Positions 1 to 11,841 of a DNA stretch of 64,000 bases are shown here, piece after piece. Both the position numbers and the translations under genes were made by a program. Source of the DNA: Rosellinia necatrix (Eukaryota; Ascomycota; Sordariomycetes; Xylariales; Xylariaceae); assembly GCA_021209875.1 (NCBI GenBank), contig JAGYVD010000004.1, positions 4,439,001 through 4,503,000 of the forward strand, given 5' to 3'. The stretch's first letter is position 1, and every line of letters starts with the position of its first letter. Below the pieces are notes generated by a model. That model saw only the letters and a program-made list of their open reading frames with translations. It ran no database searches and was not told the origin of the DNA.

Positions 1-1821
1 AAGTCGTATAGCCCAGATGCGGACGGTGGTTTTTTGACACCGGATAGCGATGCAGCGACGTTGCAGACTTCGGCCGCCTTGAGCACAAAAAAGAAAAGGA
101 AACAAAGCGCCCAGGTGAGGAACCGCCAACCTTTGTGGGCGGCCCTAGCGAGTACCAAAATTGTTGTTTTCAAAGAATATGAACTTACCCACGCCACAGC
201 GGAGTCTGCTGGTTCAAACGCTACTGATATACATAATCTCGGAAATGCCCCATTCAACACCCAGCCTGGACAAATTTGGATTTCGTTCGTCGGCTGTGAT
301 GAGGTGTGTTTCAACACTAGCCAGTTCCCTATCGACCGACCGGACGAGATCCATCGGGATGGTTCGGGAGATGATTATTCGAAACCATTCTATGTGCGGG
401 TCAACAACGCCATCTGGCAGCCGACCCGGATGAAGCCTACCAAGAGCTGTGAGGAGGGGACCGGCTTAGGAATTCGTTGGAGTGGAGATATATATGGCTT
501 AACTCCGCTGTCAAATTACGAGTGTGAATTTATCTGTTCGATCACGGACGAAGTATTGTTCTCTACGAGTGTCAGGACTACTCAACCCAAAACCACAGAT
601 GCGGATATAGCGAGCTCAAAAACCCCTACACGTTCACTTCGACCGGATTCTCCTATGACCACCCTGAAGACATCGATTGCTGCAAGCGAAACCAGGCTAG
701 CGGACGAGAGAATTCGACAGAGGACATCGCGCAGGGATTTTCATAGGAAGGTGAATGGCATGAAGAAGGAGAACGAAAAGCTTTCCGCTGCCGTGCAATC
801 AGCAGGGACGGGTGACGAGAAGCTCCGCCAAAAGATCCAGCAAAATACCACGCAACAGAAGCAAGCAGAACAAGCCATGGCTCAGCTGGAGTCGGAACTG
901 AAAGACTTTGACAAAATCCCAGAAGCATTGAGGTCTTCGTGGAAAAGCAAGCAAGCTTCGTGGGCTGATGAAAAGGCGAGGTTTGATGGGGCGGTCGCAG
1001 CCTCCAAGAGTTTCAAGGCCTCGGTCGAAGAAGGAATCAAGGCCCTAGAGGATGAGAAGACCAGTCTTCAAGCCAAGCGAAACAAGATTAGTGGCCGCAT
1101 TGCCAAGGTCGATGCTGAGCATGCCCGTATTACGGATGCGAATGCTCGCGGCCTCGACGAAGCGGAACGCCGCCGCCAGGCTAGAGAGACGTTGGAAAAG
1201 GAGATATCCAGGAACGATCGAGAATCCGTTGCACGCATCAACGAACTAGACGCCATCGGCTTCAACAAAGACCAAGAAAATATGATACTCAAGGGCCAAC
1301 TCGACGCCTTCCACACACAACAGGTGACGTATACCTATACGAGATCACTCGAAAACCCTGCCGAAGCTACCGGTCCATATGCCCCGACAGGTCCTCCCGG
1401 CCACCCGCAATCGAACGCAACCGGCACGGTTCCGTACGATGCGGCAGCCGCCTGGAACAATAGCCTTTACCAGAACTCACTATGGGGGCCGTCTCCTCTA
1501 GCTTCTGCCTTCGTCCCGCAGGTGGCTGCGGCATCACAATCCCGACAGCAGGCAACCAAACTCAGGGGCCGGTCATCATCTATGCTAAGCAATGTTTCTG
1601 GGTTCACTCGCTTTAGTGGGGACGAAGATGAGCACGCTAGCGTTATTCAGGGGGCATCGTACGGTTATGTAGGCCTCGGGCCTCCCCCGGGTCTTGGGTT
1701 TCCGCACATGGCTCGACACCCTAGTGATAGGGATGCTATCAGCGATGATAGTGCCAGCCCTGGCAACGGGAGCGTCGGGAGCGGGAGCACTCGAGACCCG
1801 ATGAGTCCCCCGCCATCCTGA
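1..1821 (+). CDS. AcrB-like coiled-coil protein, 5' part cut by window edge
   Basis: The frame is open from base 1, so the start lies outside the window; 606 residues are visible before the stop at 1819-1821. An early stretch (about bases 360-590) resembles a fibronectin-III-like beta domain. It is followed by a long charged coiled coil (about 660-1320) beginning with a TTLKTSIAASETRLADERIR-type segment, and a disordered tail rich in Pro/Gly/Ser with a PPPGLGFP motif and a Ser/Gly/Asp-rich end. This order matches fungal 'ubiquitination network signalling' proteins of the AcrB type, which in Aspergillus act with the CreB/CreC deubiquitination system in carbon repression. The N-terminal membrane segments expected for that family would be outside the window. 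Assignment is from recalled family resemblance; a generic coiled-coil protein is the alternative. Confidence 0.7.
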   Translation, partial: KSYSPDADGGFLTPDSDAATLQTSAALSTKKKRKQSAQVRNRQPLWAALASTKIVVFKEYELTHATAESAGSNATDIHNLGNAPFNTQPGQIWISFVGCDEVCFNTSQFPIDRPDEIHRDGSGDDYSKPFYVRVNNAIWQPTRMKPTKSCEEGTGLGIRWSGDIYGLTPLSNYECEFICSITDEVLFSTSVRTTQPKTTDADIASSKTPTRSLRPDSPMTTLKTSIAASETRLADERIRQRTSRRDFHRKVNGMKKENEKLSAAVQSAGTGDEKLRQKIQQNTTQQKQAEQAMAQLESELKDFDKIPEALRSSWKSKQASWADEKARFDGAVAASKSFKASVEEGIKALEDEKTSLQAKRNKISGRIAKVDAEHARITDANARGLDEAERRRQARETLEKEISRNDRESVARINELDAIGFNKDQENMILKGQLDAFHTQQVTYTYTRSLENPAEATGPYAPTGPPGHPQSNATGTVPYDAAAAWNNSLYQNSLWGPSPLASAFVPQVAAASQSRQQATKLRGRSSSMLSNVSGFTRFSGDEDEHASVIQGASYGYVGLGPPPGLGFPHMARHPSDRDAISDDSASPGNGSVGSGSTRDPMSPPPS

Positions 1822-3040
1822 TAGTGAGGTCGTTAGCAGTGAGCGTGGAGGATGCGTCAGGTTTCGAGGTTTTGGCTAGGTACTGCCTTCGTTCAGGTGA
1901 TGGAACTTGACAATAACAATAAAGCGTCTTATTGTCCATTTACTTGTACGAAATGCTGTTTCGCGGCTTTAGTATTAGTGTGACGTGACATGTATGGTGG
2001 AAAGGGAGTTCATGATGGGCGCTCGTAATACGCCAGCCCCCTCTCTCTCTCTCTCTCTCGCTCTCTTTCTCCATAACTAAGTAGGTAGTAACCACTTTCG
2101 AGGAAGAGACGGGAGCACCCGTGTTCGGGATTAACCTAACCCACGTAGGAGCCCGCAAAAGGTTGTGAAACCTTATGTTGCATTCCTATTTCCTCGCTGA
2201 GGCAAAAATTTAGGGCCATTTTTTTTTTTCCCCTAAGTCGTCTAGTAATCTGCATAATATGAAATTTGCATAATTCCCACCAAGAATTGCTGCAGACAGG
2301 CTGTAGGGATTTGCGGGGAAAGGATGCTGGATGCTGTAGTAATAGTAACCGGGATTCGGGAATTCCGTACACTAGCCTGAACTCCGACCGCGTCCCAGCT
2401 GGGTAGTGTTGGTATACGTCAACGCTCCTTTCCTTTGTCCCTGGCACTGAGTCTTACTTCTTGATAAATTCGGCATTTCCGTGTTGTATGGTATGATACA
2501 CGGATTCCTCCCCCCCCCCTCCCCCCTTTCGACTCTATTTTGTAAGACCCGCTTGTCTGCTTTTCCGGTGTGTTGCTTAACGCGGTTGTCGGTCGTCGTT
2601 GGCGGATTCAATCCCGACAGACTGGCTCTCCCATCCCAATACATACATACATACCTACATACATACTCCAATCCCGTTCCCCGTTTTCCCAAGCTTTCTC
2701 CTCGACTCTCCCCGTCTTTTGTATTGAAATCAAGGTTGCCAACCCGTCCAAAGCCGGTCACGAGCGTTATTGGTTACTTAACGTAACTTACATCCTTCAG
2801 ATATACGACAAACCGCATGGTTGTGAGATGGGAGCCTCCTCGCGGCGGTCAATCCCGTGTTCTCCCCCCCCGTCACTTTACTTCTGTCCGTCGTTTTGCG
2901 CAAAACCCGTCCGTCCCCTGAGTGTGTCTCGCTTCGCTGCACTTGTCACGCCCTATTATCCATAACTAGCTAGATAATACCTTTTACCTACACTAGGTTT
3001 GCCAAAAAAAAAAAAAAAAAGCGGCTTTCCCGTCGCAGCC
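1822..3040. other. intergenic, low-complexity runs
   Basis: No gene is supported. The stretch holds a (CT)n run at about 2040-2070, C-rich and T-rich homopolymers (2220-2232, 2510-2526), a short (CATA)n run near 2641-2665 and a 17-base A run at 3004-3020 just before the next coding region. It probably contains the 3' UTR of the left gene and the promoter and leader of the transcription factor. Confidence 0.5.
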
Positions 3041-6000
3041 ATGGCAGCAGCAGCAGCAGCAACGCAGGCATCGAAGCTGGGCCTGGCCACCCTATCGCCG
3101 CCGCCGCCGCCGCCGCCGTTGTCGTTGTCTTTGTCGCTCGCGCAACAGCAGCAACCGGGGCTGGCGGCGACCCGCATGTCGGCGCCCTACGGCCAGGCCT
3201 GCGTCAACTGCGCCAAGGCCAAGTGCAAATGCATCCTCCTCAGCGGCGGCGGCAGTGGGCCGGCCGCCTCCAATCCCGGCTCCGGTCCCGGGCGCGGCGG
3301 CGCCGGCCTCTCGAGGGCGGCGACCTGCGAGCGGTGCGCCCGCCTCGGCCGCGAGTGCAAACCCTCGAGAAGCGTCAGGAAACGAGGCGGCGGTGGTGGC
3401 AGCGGCAGCGGCGTCGGCTCTAGGAGGGGGGTGACCGGCAGCGGTTCCGCCGCCTCCTCCTCCGGTCGAGGCTCGAATAGTAGTAACAGTAGTAACGGCG
3501 GTGGCGGTGGCAGTTGCGCCGCCGTATCCGCCGCCAGCCGGGCCGCCAACCTCGAGCAGAAACTCGAGGACCTCGTGGCCATCCTGAAAGCGCAGGCCGG
3601 CGCCGCGTCGACCCGCCAGCAGGACGCCGGCGGCGACCGGCGGGGGGGGAGGGATCGGGACCGCGGCGACGAGCACACTTCAGCAACAACAGCAGCAGCA
3701 GGGGCGCCCTCGACAGGCGGCAGAGGCGGCGGCGGTGGTGGTGGTAGTGGTAGTGGTGGTGGTAGCGGTAGTAGTAGGATCGCCCCCGGCGGCCCGACCG
3801 TCGTCACGCCCGCGTCCACCGCCGGCTACGTCACGACGGCCGACTCGACGCCCAGCCCGGCTCCGGCCCCGGCCCAGAGCGCTCACCTGCCGCCCGCGCC
3901 CCACCTGGCCGAGGAGACGCTGGTCTTCTTCCGCCGGCACCACCTCCAGTCCTTCCCCTTCGTGTACCTTCCGCCGGAGATGACGTATGTGATCCCTATT
4001 TTTTCAACATAGAAAGAAAAAGCCCATACGACTCCTCTTCTCCCCCCTCCCCCCCCCTTTTGCCTCCTTCGGGAAAACAAAACCTTTGTGCTTACGTACC
4101 TTTGTTGTTTTTAGTGCTGCACAGATACAACGGGAGCGGCCGTACTTGTGGCTGAACATTTGCGCCATATGCTGCAAGTCGCCTATTCAGCAGGCGGCCC
4201 TCAGCCGTCAGGTCAGAGAGGAGCTTGCGCACAAGATCCTGGTGACCTGTGAGCGGAACATCGACATGCTGTTGGGCTGTCTCGCTTTCCTCGGATGGTA
4301 TGTTTTTCTCCCTACCGGGCTTGGTGGAGTGACTGTAAGTGGGGATAGGGCGGATGGACTTGCTGATGTGCATTTTTTTTTTTTCATGTCTAGGTCTATG
4401 CATTTATGTTTCAAACCAAGTATGAGCGCTGCGATGGGCATGGCGACGTCGATTATAACTGACCTTCGCCTGGACAAACCGGTACGTACCTTGTCATCGT
4501 GTCTCCCTGCGGCCAGATGGCTTCGTTGCCCATATGTTGATGCCAATTACTAACGTTGGATTTTGGGAATAGAGCCAGGAAGACGACCCTCGTATCATGA
4601 ATTGTTTCAAATCGAACGACTTTGTGAGGATTCCACATTCTACGACTCGGACGATGGAGGAAAGAAGGGCCACGTTAGGATGCTATGTTTTCTGCTCAAC
4701 GTAATCTCCACTGCCTTCCCTTCCCTTCCGTCCTATCCTATCCCTTGCCTACAGACAAGGCTCACAGTGCTAACAAGTTTTTCTTTTTTCTTCTTCTTCT
4801 CTCTCAGGGGCTCCGCATTTCTAAGGGGCAGCACGTCGATGCGCTGGACGTCTCATATGGAAGACAGTCTGAAGATCCTGGCGGCCAACCCCGAATGGGA
4901 GGGGGGACCAGATGCTGGTGCTGATGACCCGCATCCGGAGGCTCGCGGACAGCATCTTCCAAACCCAGGGGGCGGGCTTCTCGGGCTGCGACGGTTATGT
5001 GCCTTCGGGGCCGCCGGCCAACATCTACATGAAGTACTTTCACCAATGCTTACAGACGATCAAGGATCAAACCCCGTCGTCGTTGAAAAATAACCGTAAG
5101 AAACACATTCCCCCCTCCCCCCTCCCCCCCCTTTTTTTTACCCGCTTCACAACACCAATCTTTCCCTCCTCTCTCCCTCTCTCCCCTCTCCGATAAACTA
5201 ACCAAAAACTGCAGCGCTGGCGACATCCCTAATCCTGTCCGCGGAGGTGATGATAGCCGAAATGCCCTTTTGCAACCCGTCGTGCTGGAGCCACGCGCCG
5301 GAGACGCACGCGGACGCGCAGACGGCGCGGGCCCGGCATGCGAGCACACCATCATCACCACCACCACCACCACCACCACCGTTGGGGGGTGCGTGCGGCG
5401 CCAGACGTGTGGCGGATCGAGGCGAGCTACGGGACGCTGCAGGCGAGCACGGCCTTCGTCGAGCACTTCCTGGGCCTCGGGCCGGCGGACCTGGTCGGGC
5501 TGTCGTTCCCGGCGCTGCTGAACTTCTTCCGCGCCGCGCAGGTGCTGTATCGGCTGCGGGCGGTGGCGGACGAGTTGCCCCACCCCGTCGTCGTCGTCGT
5601 CGGTGGTGGAGGAGGAGAAGGAGGAGGGTGGGAAGGGGATGAAGGGTGTCGGGGTCAGGGTCAGGGTCAGGGTCAGGGTCAGGGTCAGGATCGTGTAGAT
5701 CTGCTTGCCGCCGTCGACCTCGTCGCCGGTCGCTACGCCGACCTCCCCGCCCGCTACGGCTTCCTCTCCGAGACCGACGCCGACGGCACCGAGGTCACCA
5801 ACTTCTACGTCAAGTGCGCCAAGACCTTCAGCGCTGCACTGCCCATGTGGCGCGCCCAGTTCGCACAGGCCGACGCCGCTAGGGCCGGCGCCACCACCGC
5901 CACCGCCACCGCCGCTGCTGCCGCCGCCGCCGCCGCCGGTGCGGACTCGGACGGCGGCGTGGGCGTTGGTGGTGGTGGTGTTGTTGTTGATCCCGAAACG

Positions 6001-6192
6001 GGCTCCCAAGTCGCGCCCGCCGTCATGGGCGGCGCCGGTCTGAACCCGAACATGCCAGGCGGCAGGGTGAATTACTCCGGGATGACCAACTTCATGGTCC
6101 CCGACATGTTGCCCATGGACTTCTCCATGGATGATGCTTGGTGCAACGAGATTTGGGCCTCGTGGGACCCGAGTATACTCGGTCCTATGTAG
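3041..6192 (+). CDS. Zn2Cys6 transcription factor, six exons, two apparent frameshifts
   Basis: A nuclear DNA-binding regulator. My exons are 3041-3984, 4115-4297, 4394-4481, 4573-4700, 4808-5095 and 5215-6192, each bounded by GT-AG with matching phases. The binuclear cluster reads C-x2-C-x6-C, a Gly/Pro-rich spacer, then C-x2-C-x6-C (about 3200-3360). A short coiled coil (NLEQKLEDLVAILKAQ) follows, as usual for dimerisation. The middle exons carry the fungal regulatory region with TMEERRATLGC and SMRWTSHMEDSL blocks. The C terminus has GQ repeats coded by GGGTCA hexamers and an acidic, Trp-containing end. Two breaks of phase occur, at G6 runs 4901-4906 and 5384-5389; dropping one G at each leaves an 869-codon frame. 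The start could instead be the ATG at 3176, directly before the cluster; the 3041 start adds an Ala/Pro-rich leader. The target genes are unknown. Confidence 0.82.
5649..5690 (+). repeat. GGGTCA hexamer repeat inside the transcription factor
   Basis: About seven GGGTCA/GGGTCAGGAT-like units in tandem within the last exon. They encode a Gly-Gln repeat and keep the reading frame because the unit is six bases long. Confidence 0.85.
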
Positions 6193-7599
6193 AGTGGGAA
6201 GGTCTGCTGATTGATGTCGTCGGTTTGTATTTTGGGGGCTTTTAGACTTGGAGAAAGAGAGAGGGAAGGGAGGGGTTTTAATGGGTGAGGGCGTTGGGTT
6301 GGGCAAAGCGCTTTGCTTGATGTATTATTTACGAAAATTGTATTCGTTGCGTTGGACGTTCGGCACTATAATACGGGCATGGAGGGGTTTGTGTCTTGTC
6401 TATGGAAAATATGTAGGTTATATTATATTGGTCGGGAATGGATATATTGTCAGGCTTTCAAACCAACAAAGAAAGAGAAAAACAAAAAAACACCACAAAA
6501 GATATTGCGTCACTAGTTTGACGTGCGTTCTTAGGTGACCAGGGGCGGAAAAACGAAAGCCGCGCCGGATTTAAGAGTCCGTCGATGAGCTGACTTGCAG
6601 TAGCTTGTTCCTATCGGTCTTCACGATCGCGACGACTTGCTGAGTAGACGCTTATGTGTAAAGAAAGGGATTGACTCATCACGGGGTTACCAGGCAATGC
6701 ACTCGACCAACATGCTTCGCTTTATGTACTTACAACATATACGACGTTGCTTTGATAGGGTTGAATATCGTTCATGCCGCGAACCCGTGCCTTTCTCGAA
6801 GGCTGTGCTGTGCTGCCATGGAGTTACCGGGGACGTGCGTAGTAAAACCCGTACCTATGTGGCGTCGAAAGCTGGCGTTCAACACGCTAAGATTGGTGGC
6901 TTTACTTGTAGAAGCCCACACCTCGATGTGTGTAAATCGTAGTCTAAATCGAAGTGCCGTATTGTTGTTTTTAGTAGTTTGATAATTGGTCTAATTGATG
7001 GTTTGTTCCGTACGCTGTCTGCTATTTTCTTTCAACACGCTAATAACTAATAACTACTAACAACTATCGACCACGAAGTGGGTAGAGATCTGGGCGTCAG
7101 GGGCAGGGGAGCGGGATTCGAAAATCCCCGTCGAACAGTTGGTCAGCCGCAGACTCTTGCCATAACTGACTTCCTACCTCTCTGATATGGTCATTATGCA
7201 GTTGTAAGGCATCAGCAAGAGGGAACAGGCCGCCATTTCTGTTTATATTGAGCCTGTCGTATCCGTTTAATCACAGAAGGGGTGGTGGGGCAAATAGTTA
7301 TAGGGCGTGTCGGATTTCGGATTTCGGGACGGCTCCGTCTCCTAAATAACGAAACCAACAGGGGCATAAAATTAGAAAGTGTAGAATGAGTCAACAAGCG
7401 AGAAGTAAATAAATACAAGGCTGTAGCAGAGAAGAGAGAATCTCGTAGACTTGGCAAGATAGACTAAAACGATACAACCAAGCCATAATCATAGGGCCGA
7501 TTGCTTTTAACTCGAAGCCTCTTACCCTTACCGAGAAAGGGTTTTCTTTAACGGAAACAATTCATAAGACTGGGATAGAAAGCAGAGCTGGTACCGCCT
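6193..7599. other. intergenic, no gene seen
   Basis: Only short unconvincing open frames are present on either strand. The region should contain the 3' UTR of the transcription factor and the promoter of the transporter. I saw no repeat array or RNA gene. Confidence 0.45.
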
Positions 7600-9819
7600 A
7601 TGATGGCGAGTTCACCTTTGAAAATGGATACAACAATACGAAACGAGGTGAAAGAACCGGATTCGTCGCCAAGGTTATCAACAACAACAACAGAGGAAAC
7701 GGGAGAAAAGCATCAGGGTGTCACAACGAGCACCGTATCGCCGCCACCAGAGGGCCCGCAAGAGGGCGATGCCTTGGACGACTACCTCACCGGTTTTAAG
7801 CTCTTCGCTCTTCTCTTCAGCACGGGGTTGATATTTTTCACACTGCTCCTCGATACTTCGATTATTAGCACGGTAAGTAGTAGATTCGCCCATCGGCCTT
7901 ACGGCCAACTTTACCCTCCTAGGCGACGCAGCCTGCTGATAAAGTCGAACATAGGCCGTCCCTGAGATCACAAGTGAATTTCACAGCCTCCCGGACGTAG
8001 GATGGTATGCGGGCGCGTACCAATTGGCTAGGTATGGTTATCTTATACTCTCCATCGCCGCGTATGGATCATAGATCTTGCTAACGCCAGTCGACACTTC
8101 CTACAGCTCGGTCTTACAGCCACTGACTGGCAAGCTCTACACCTTCTTCCCGACGAAGTGGACGTTCCTCGTATTCTTCTTCATCTTCGAGCTCGGCTCG
8201 CTGCTCTGCGCCGTCGCCACCTCGTCCCCCTTCTTCATCGTCGGCCGGGCCGTGGCCGGCCTGGGCGTCTCCGGCCTGCAGAACGGGGCCTTGACTATCG
8301 TTGCGGGCGCCGTCCCGCTGCAGAAGAGAGCGTGTAAGTTCTTAACCCCACGGAAGAAGAAAGAAGAAAAAAAAAGAAAAAAAAGGAAAAAAGAAAAAAC
8401 AAAAAAAGAAAGAAAGAAAAGAAGATTCTGTGGCTAATCTGGGTCTGACCGTGGCGGGTTATAGTCTACCTCGGTCTTGTAATAGGAGCTGGCCAACTCG
8501 GTCTAGTCATAGGACCGTTGATCGGAGGCTTGTTCACTGAATATGTGACTTGGCGCTGGTGTAAGTCGTACTTACTGTGTGTACTCCATCCCTCCTGCCC
8601 ATACTAATAGGTTACGATATAGGCTTCTACATCAATCTTCCGATAGGCGCCATCGCCGGGCTACTTTTGGCAGTGTTACGATGCCCCGAGCAAATCGTCA
8701 AGGCGCCATTTTCGCTCGCCCTTGTCCGCCGTGTCATCCCGCAGCTCGACATCATCGGCTTCATCCTATTCGCGCCGGCGGCCATCCTCCTGCTCCTGGC
8801 CCTCCAGTTCGGCTCGGGCGAGACGTACGCGTGGGACTCGTCCGTCATCATCGGCCTGTTCGCGGGTGCCGGCGTCGCCGCCGTCCTCTTCCTGATCTGG
8901 GAGTGGAAGGCCGGCGAGGTGGCCATCATCCCGTTTTCCATGGTCGGAAATAGGATCGTGTGGACGAGCACCATCCAATATGTCGCGCTCATCTCGGCCA
9001 TCTTCATCGGCACGCAGTACTTTCCCATTTATTTCCAGGCGGTGAAGGGCGTAGGGCCGGTGCTCAGCGGCGTTTACCTGCTTCCAAGTATCCTGTCACA
9101 GATCATTTTTATCCTGCTCTCTGGAGTTTTGAGTACGTAGTTATCGATACCCCAAGTCACAAATGCCGTAAGTGCGCGATATCTAACACTGAATAGTACC
9201 TAAAATCGGCTATTACGTTCCGTTCGCGATTTTAGCTGGTATTGGAGCCACGATCGGAGCCGGGCTGATCTCGACATGGGGACCCAATACCTCGACGGGC
9301 ATGTGGATCGGCTACCAAGTTGTTTACGGCATAAGAGGGAGCGGCATCCAGCTGGTGAGTCCTACCATTTCCGCCTCTTCCCTAGCGAGGCACCCAGCTA
9401 ACTCGTGGGTTGCGCAGGCTGTCATCGCAATCCAGAACGCGCTGCCTGCGAAGCAGAGCCAACTCGGGGTCTCCTTCCTGGTGTTCTGCCAGACGTTCGC
9501 GGCCGCAGTGTTTGTCGTGGTCGGGAACACCATCTTCACGCAGTCGCTGATCACGGAAACCCGCAAACTGGTTCCCTCTCTCGACCCGACCGCTGTTTTG
9601 CGGGCGGGCGGGAGCGCTGATGCGATACGAAGCCTGGTACGGCCGGGCAGTCCAGAGCTCGCCGGGTTGCTCAAGGCTTTCTCTAACGCGTTTGATATTG
9701 TTTGTTATTTGATGATCGCTCTGGCAGGCATCAGCGCCGTGGCCGCGTTTGGGATGGGATGGATAGACATCAGGCAGACAAAGCCGGCTGCGAAGCCAGA
9801 GGCGGCTGCTGAAGCATAA
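7600..9819 (+). CDS. MFS multidrug/toxin efflux transporter, seven exons
   Basis: A plasma-membrane drug:proton antiporter of the major facilitator superfamily, of the 14-helix class that contains fungal mycotoxin pumps. Exons are 7600-7872, 7955-8031, 8107-8333, 8465-8560, 8623-9132, 9197-9354 and 9418-9819; the sum is 581 codons and every junction keeps phase. A hydrophilic cytosolic N terminus of about 70 residues precedes the first helix ([20 protein letters not shown]). Diagnostic pieces are [15 protein letters not shown], the [15 protein letters not shown] segment, the antiporter motif C ([13 protein letters not shown]) and [14 protein letters not shown]. The intron at 9355-9417 contains no stop, so a naive translation keeps 21 extra residues; family alignment argues for splicing. 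Its neighbour on the opposite strand is a flavin monooxygenase, 174 bases tail to tail, which suggests but does not prove shared handling of a metabolite. The substrate cannot be read from sequence. Confidence 0.9.
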
Positions 9820-9993
9820 TTCTACTTTTAGATAAGCTGTCACACGGAAATGATAGTATTTCTCTTAGATCTAAGGTCGTGGAGCGTCTTGGCTATGATA
9901 TATGGTGTGTTGGGCGGCGCTGGCTTTCTTTCCCCTTCTCTTTACCCCCGAGCCCCCTCCTATCACCACGTGTATAGTATCTTTTTCTATACT

Positions 9994-11841
9994 TCACCCG
10001 TAATAATCGTTATTCAGACCTCTCTCGATCGCAGAGATCTGCAAAGCAAGCGGTAGCGAGAATTGACGGCACCACATGAAACTGCCGGTCATATACCAGA
10101 AACCTGGTGCCCCTGTCGGCCGCCACCACCCAACCCGCTCATTCTCCGCATCGAGGGACCCGATGGCTCCCACTTTCTTTGCTATTTCTAACCCCATTAG
10201 GCGTTCGACCGTCACCTCGACCCCGCGATACCCGGTAGCGTAGACGACGACATCGGCGTCTACCTGGGTCCCGTCGGCAAGTGTTAGGCCGTTCGGATGA
10301 AACGCGCTGACGCCCCCCTCGCATCGAAGAATCTTGATACGGCCGTCGACGATCATCTGGCCGGCCCCTCGGTCAATGTAAAAGCGCCCTCCGTGGATAA
10401 GTTGGTAGTCTGCCAGCCCGTAGCCATCCTCCCCCGTCCGGAGCGCCATCCCGGCCTTTTTCAGGCCGTCGATTGTTACCTTGTCGTGGGCACACATCAG
10501 CCGCGTCAAGTCGATGCTGACAGCCCGGATGAGTTTCAGCGGCAGCGAGTTCCCTAGCACATCCGCCTCTTCTGTAGCGACGCCTTCCATATTCCAGATC
10601 GGGAGCAGGATGCTTTCTATGGCCTTGTCTGACACGGTAAAGATCGGGTTCCGTTGGAAAAGGGTGACTTCTTTCGCACCGCCAGTGACGAAATCCGCAG
10701 CTATATCGTGGCCCGTCGACCCGCAGCCGACGACAACGACCCTTTTATCACCGAGGTCCGGAACCTGGCTGGCCGACTTGTGTTCCCCGGAGTGGTACAC
10801 GAGCCCGTTGAATACGTCCGGAGAGGCAATATCCGGAATGATGGCTTCTTCACTGAAGACACCCGTAGCCAACACGACGTGTTTAGTTGAAAACACGCGT
10901 TTCTCGCCCCCCCTGCCTTGTACTTCGACATTATATCTGCGGCTCCCTGAATCGTAATCTGCCCTCGTCACTTGTGTACTAAGCTCAATCGCGAGACCCA
11001 TTTCCTTCCCATATCTTCCCATGAAGTCTACCATCTGCTCTCCGCGCAAATATGCCGGTCCCCCTTCCGGCAACTTCATGAAAGGAAAGTGGTCTGTATA
11101 TTTTGGCGTGTTCAGCGTAACAGACTGATACCTGTTTGTCCACGCGCCACCAATACGATCGTTTTTGTCGACAATGAGCGCGCTGATTCCCATAGACTTC
11201 AATCTCGTGCCCAAAGCGAGCCCCGCTTGACCTGTTGTTCCTTATTAACCGTGAACCTGGAATGCGCGAATATAAGACGAAGACTTACCAGCACCTACTA
11301 TCAATACTTGTAAGCTTTTGTCCTCCGTGCCGGCAGACTTATCATCCACAGCCGTGGAATTTGGGGCAGTGGCATTCTTCGTGGCGTGAAGGTTGTCTAG
11401 TTGGGTGGAAACCAACCACGCTTTCCATTCTGACTTATCAACATGTACTAACCGAAGGATTCCCGTTCCTTCACCGTGTTGGTTCTTGAAAGAGAATGCG
11501 GCATGAATCCAGATCATCCCACCGATATCAAGTAGAAGTGGTTTCAAGCCACCATCTTTGATCAGCTGCAGCTCGGTGATCGGGTTCGGTGCGTCGGTGA
11601 GAAATGCGGAGATAGCATCATATCCATGTTTGGAGGCGAAGTCCCATGAGAGGCCGACAATATCTCTCCACCAGCAGTCATCTATGAGTAATGGAGATAG
11701 GCTGTCGAAGGATCTGGAGGCGAATAATATCCCGAATGCTTTGAGCCATTGGGCACAAACGCCCTCGACATCAACCTGCTCCTTGGTGACCCCGCCATGC
11801 AGGACGAGAGGGGGAACGGTTGGGAGGACGGTACCGTCCAT
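9994..11841 (-). CDS. flavin-dependent monooxygenase with N-terminal NTF2-like domain
   Basis: A predicted FAD/NADPH monooxygenase of the FMO/Baeyer-Villiger group, 596 residues from two exons: 11841 down to 11289, and 11231 down to 9994. The 57-base intron falls inside the FAD-binding Gly motif (VLIVGAG then QAG). The first about 160 residues look like an NTF2/SnoaL fold (WWRDIVGLSWDF), a common N-terminal fusion in fungal FMO-like enzymes. Further signatures are FNGLVYHSGEHKSA, resembling the F-x-G-x3-H-x3 fingerprint, the NADPH-binding GCGSTGHDIA, and VVYATGY near the C terminus. The start ATG at 11841 has no upstream in-frame alternative nearby. The gene is convergent with the MFS transporter at 7600-9819. 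The substrate is unknown; a role in oxidising a small metabolite that the pump exports is inference only. Confidence 0.88.

Noticed and set aside
2372..2965. Overlapping short frames left of the transcription factor
   Set aside because: Low-complexity compositions, no family resemblance, no consistent start context.
3092..3943. Several long open frames on both strands of the transcription factor
   Set aside because: Shadows of G/C-rich, Gly/Ser-coding trinucleotide repeats; Arg/Pro/Ala-only products with no family pattern.
5649..5690. GGGTCA repeat as interstitial telomere sequence
   Set aside because: The fungal telomere unit is TTAGGG; this unit differs and is in frame within a coding exon.
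7100..7140. Possible tRNA T-arm (GGGATTCGAAAATCCC)
   Set aside because: No matching acceptor, D or anticodon arms around it.
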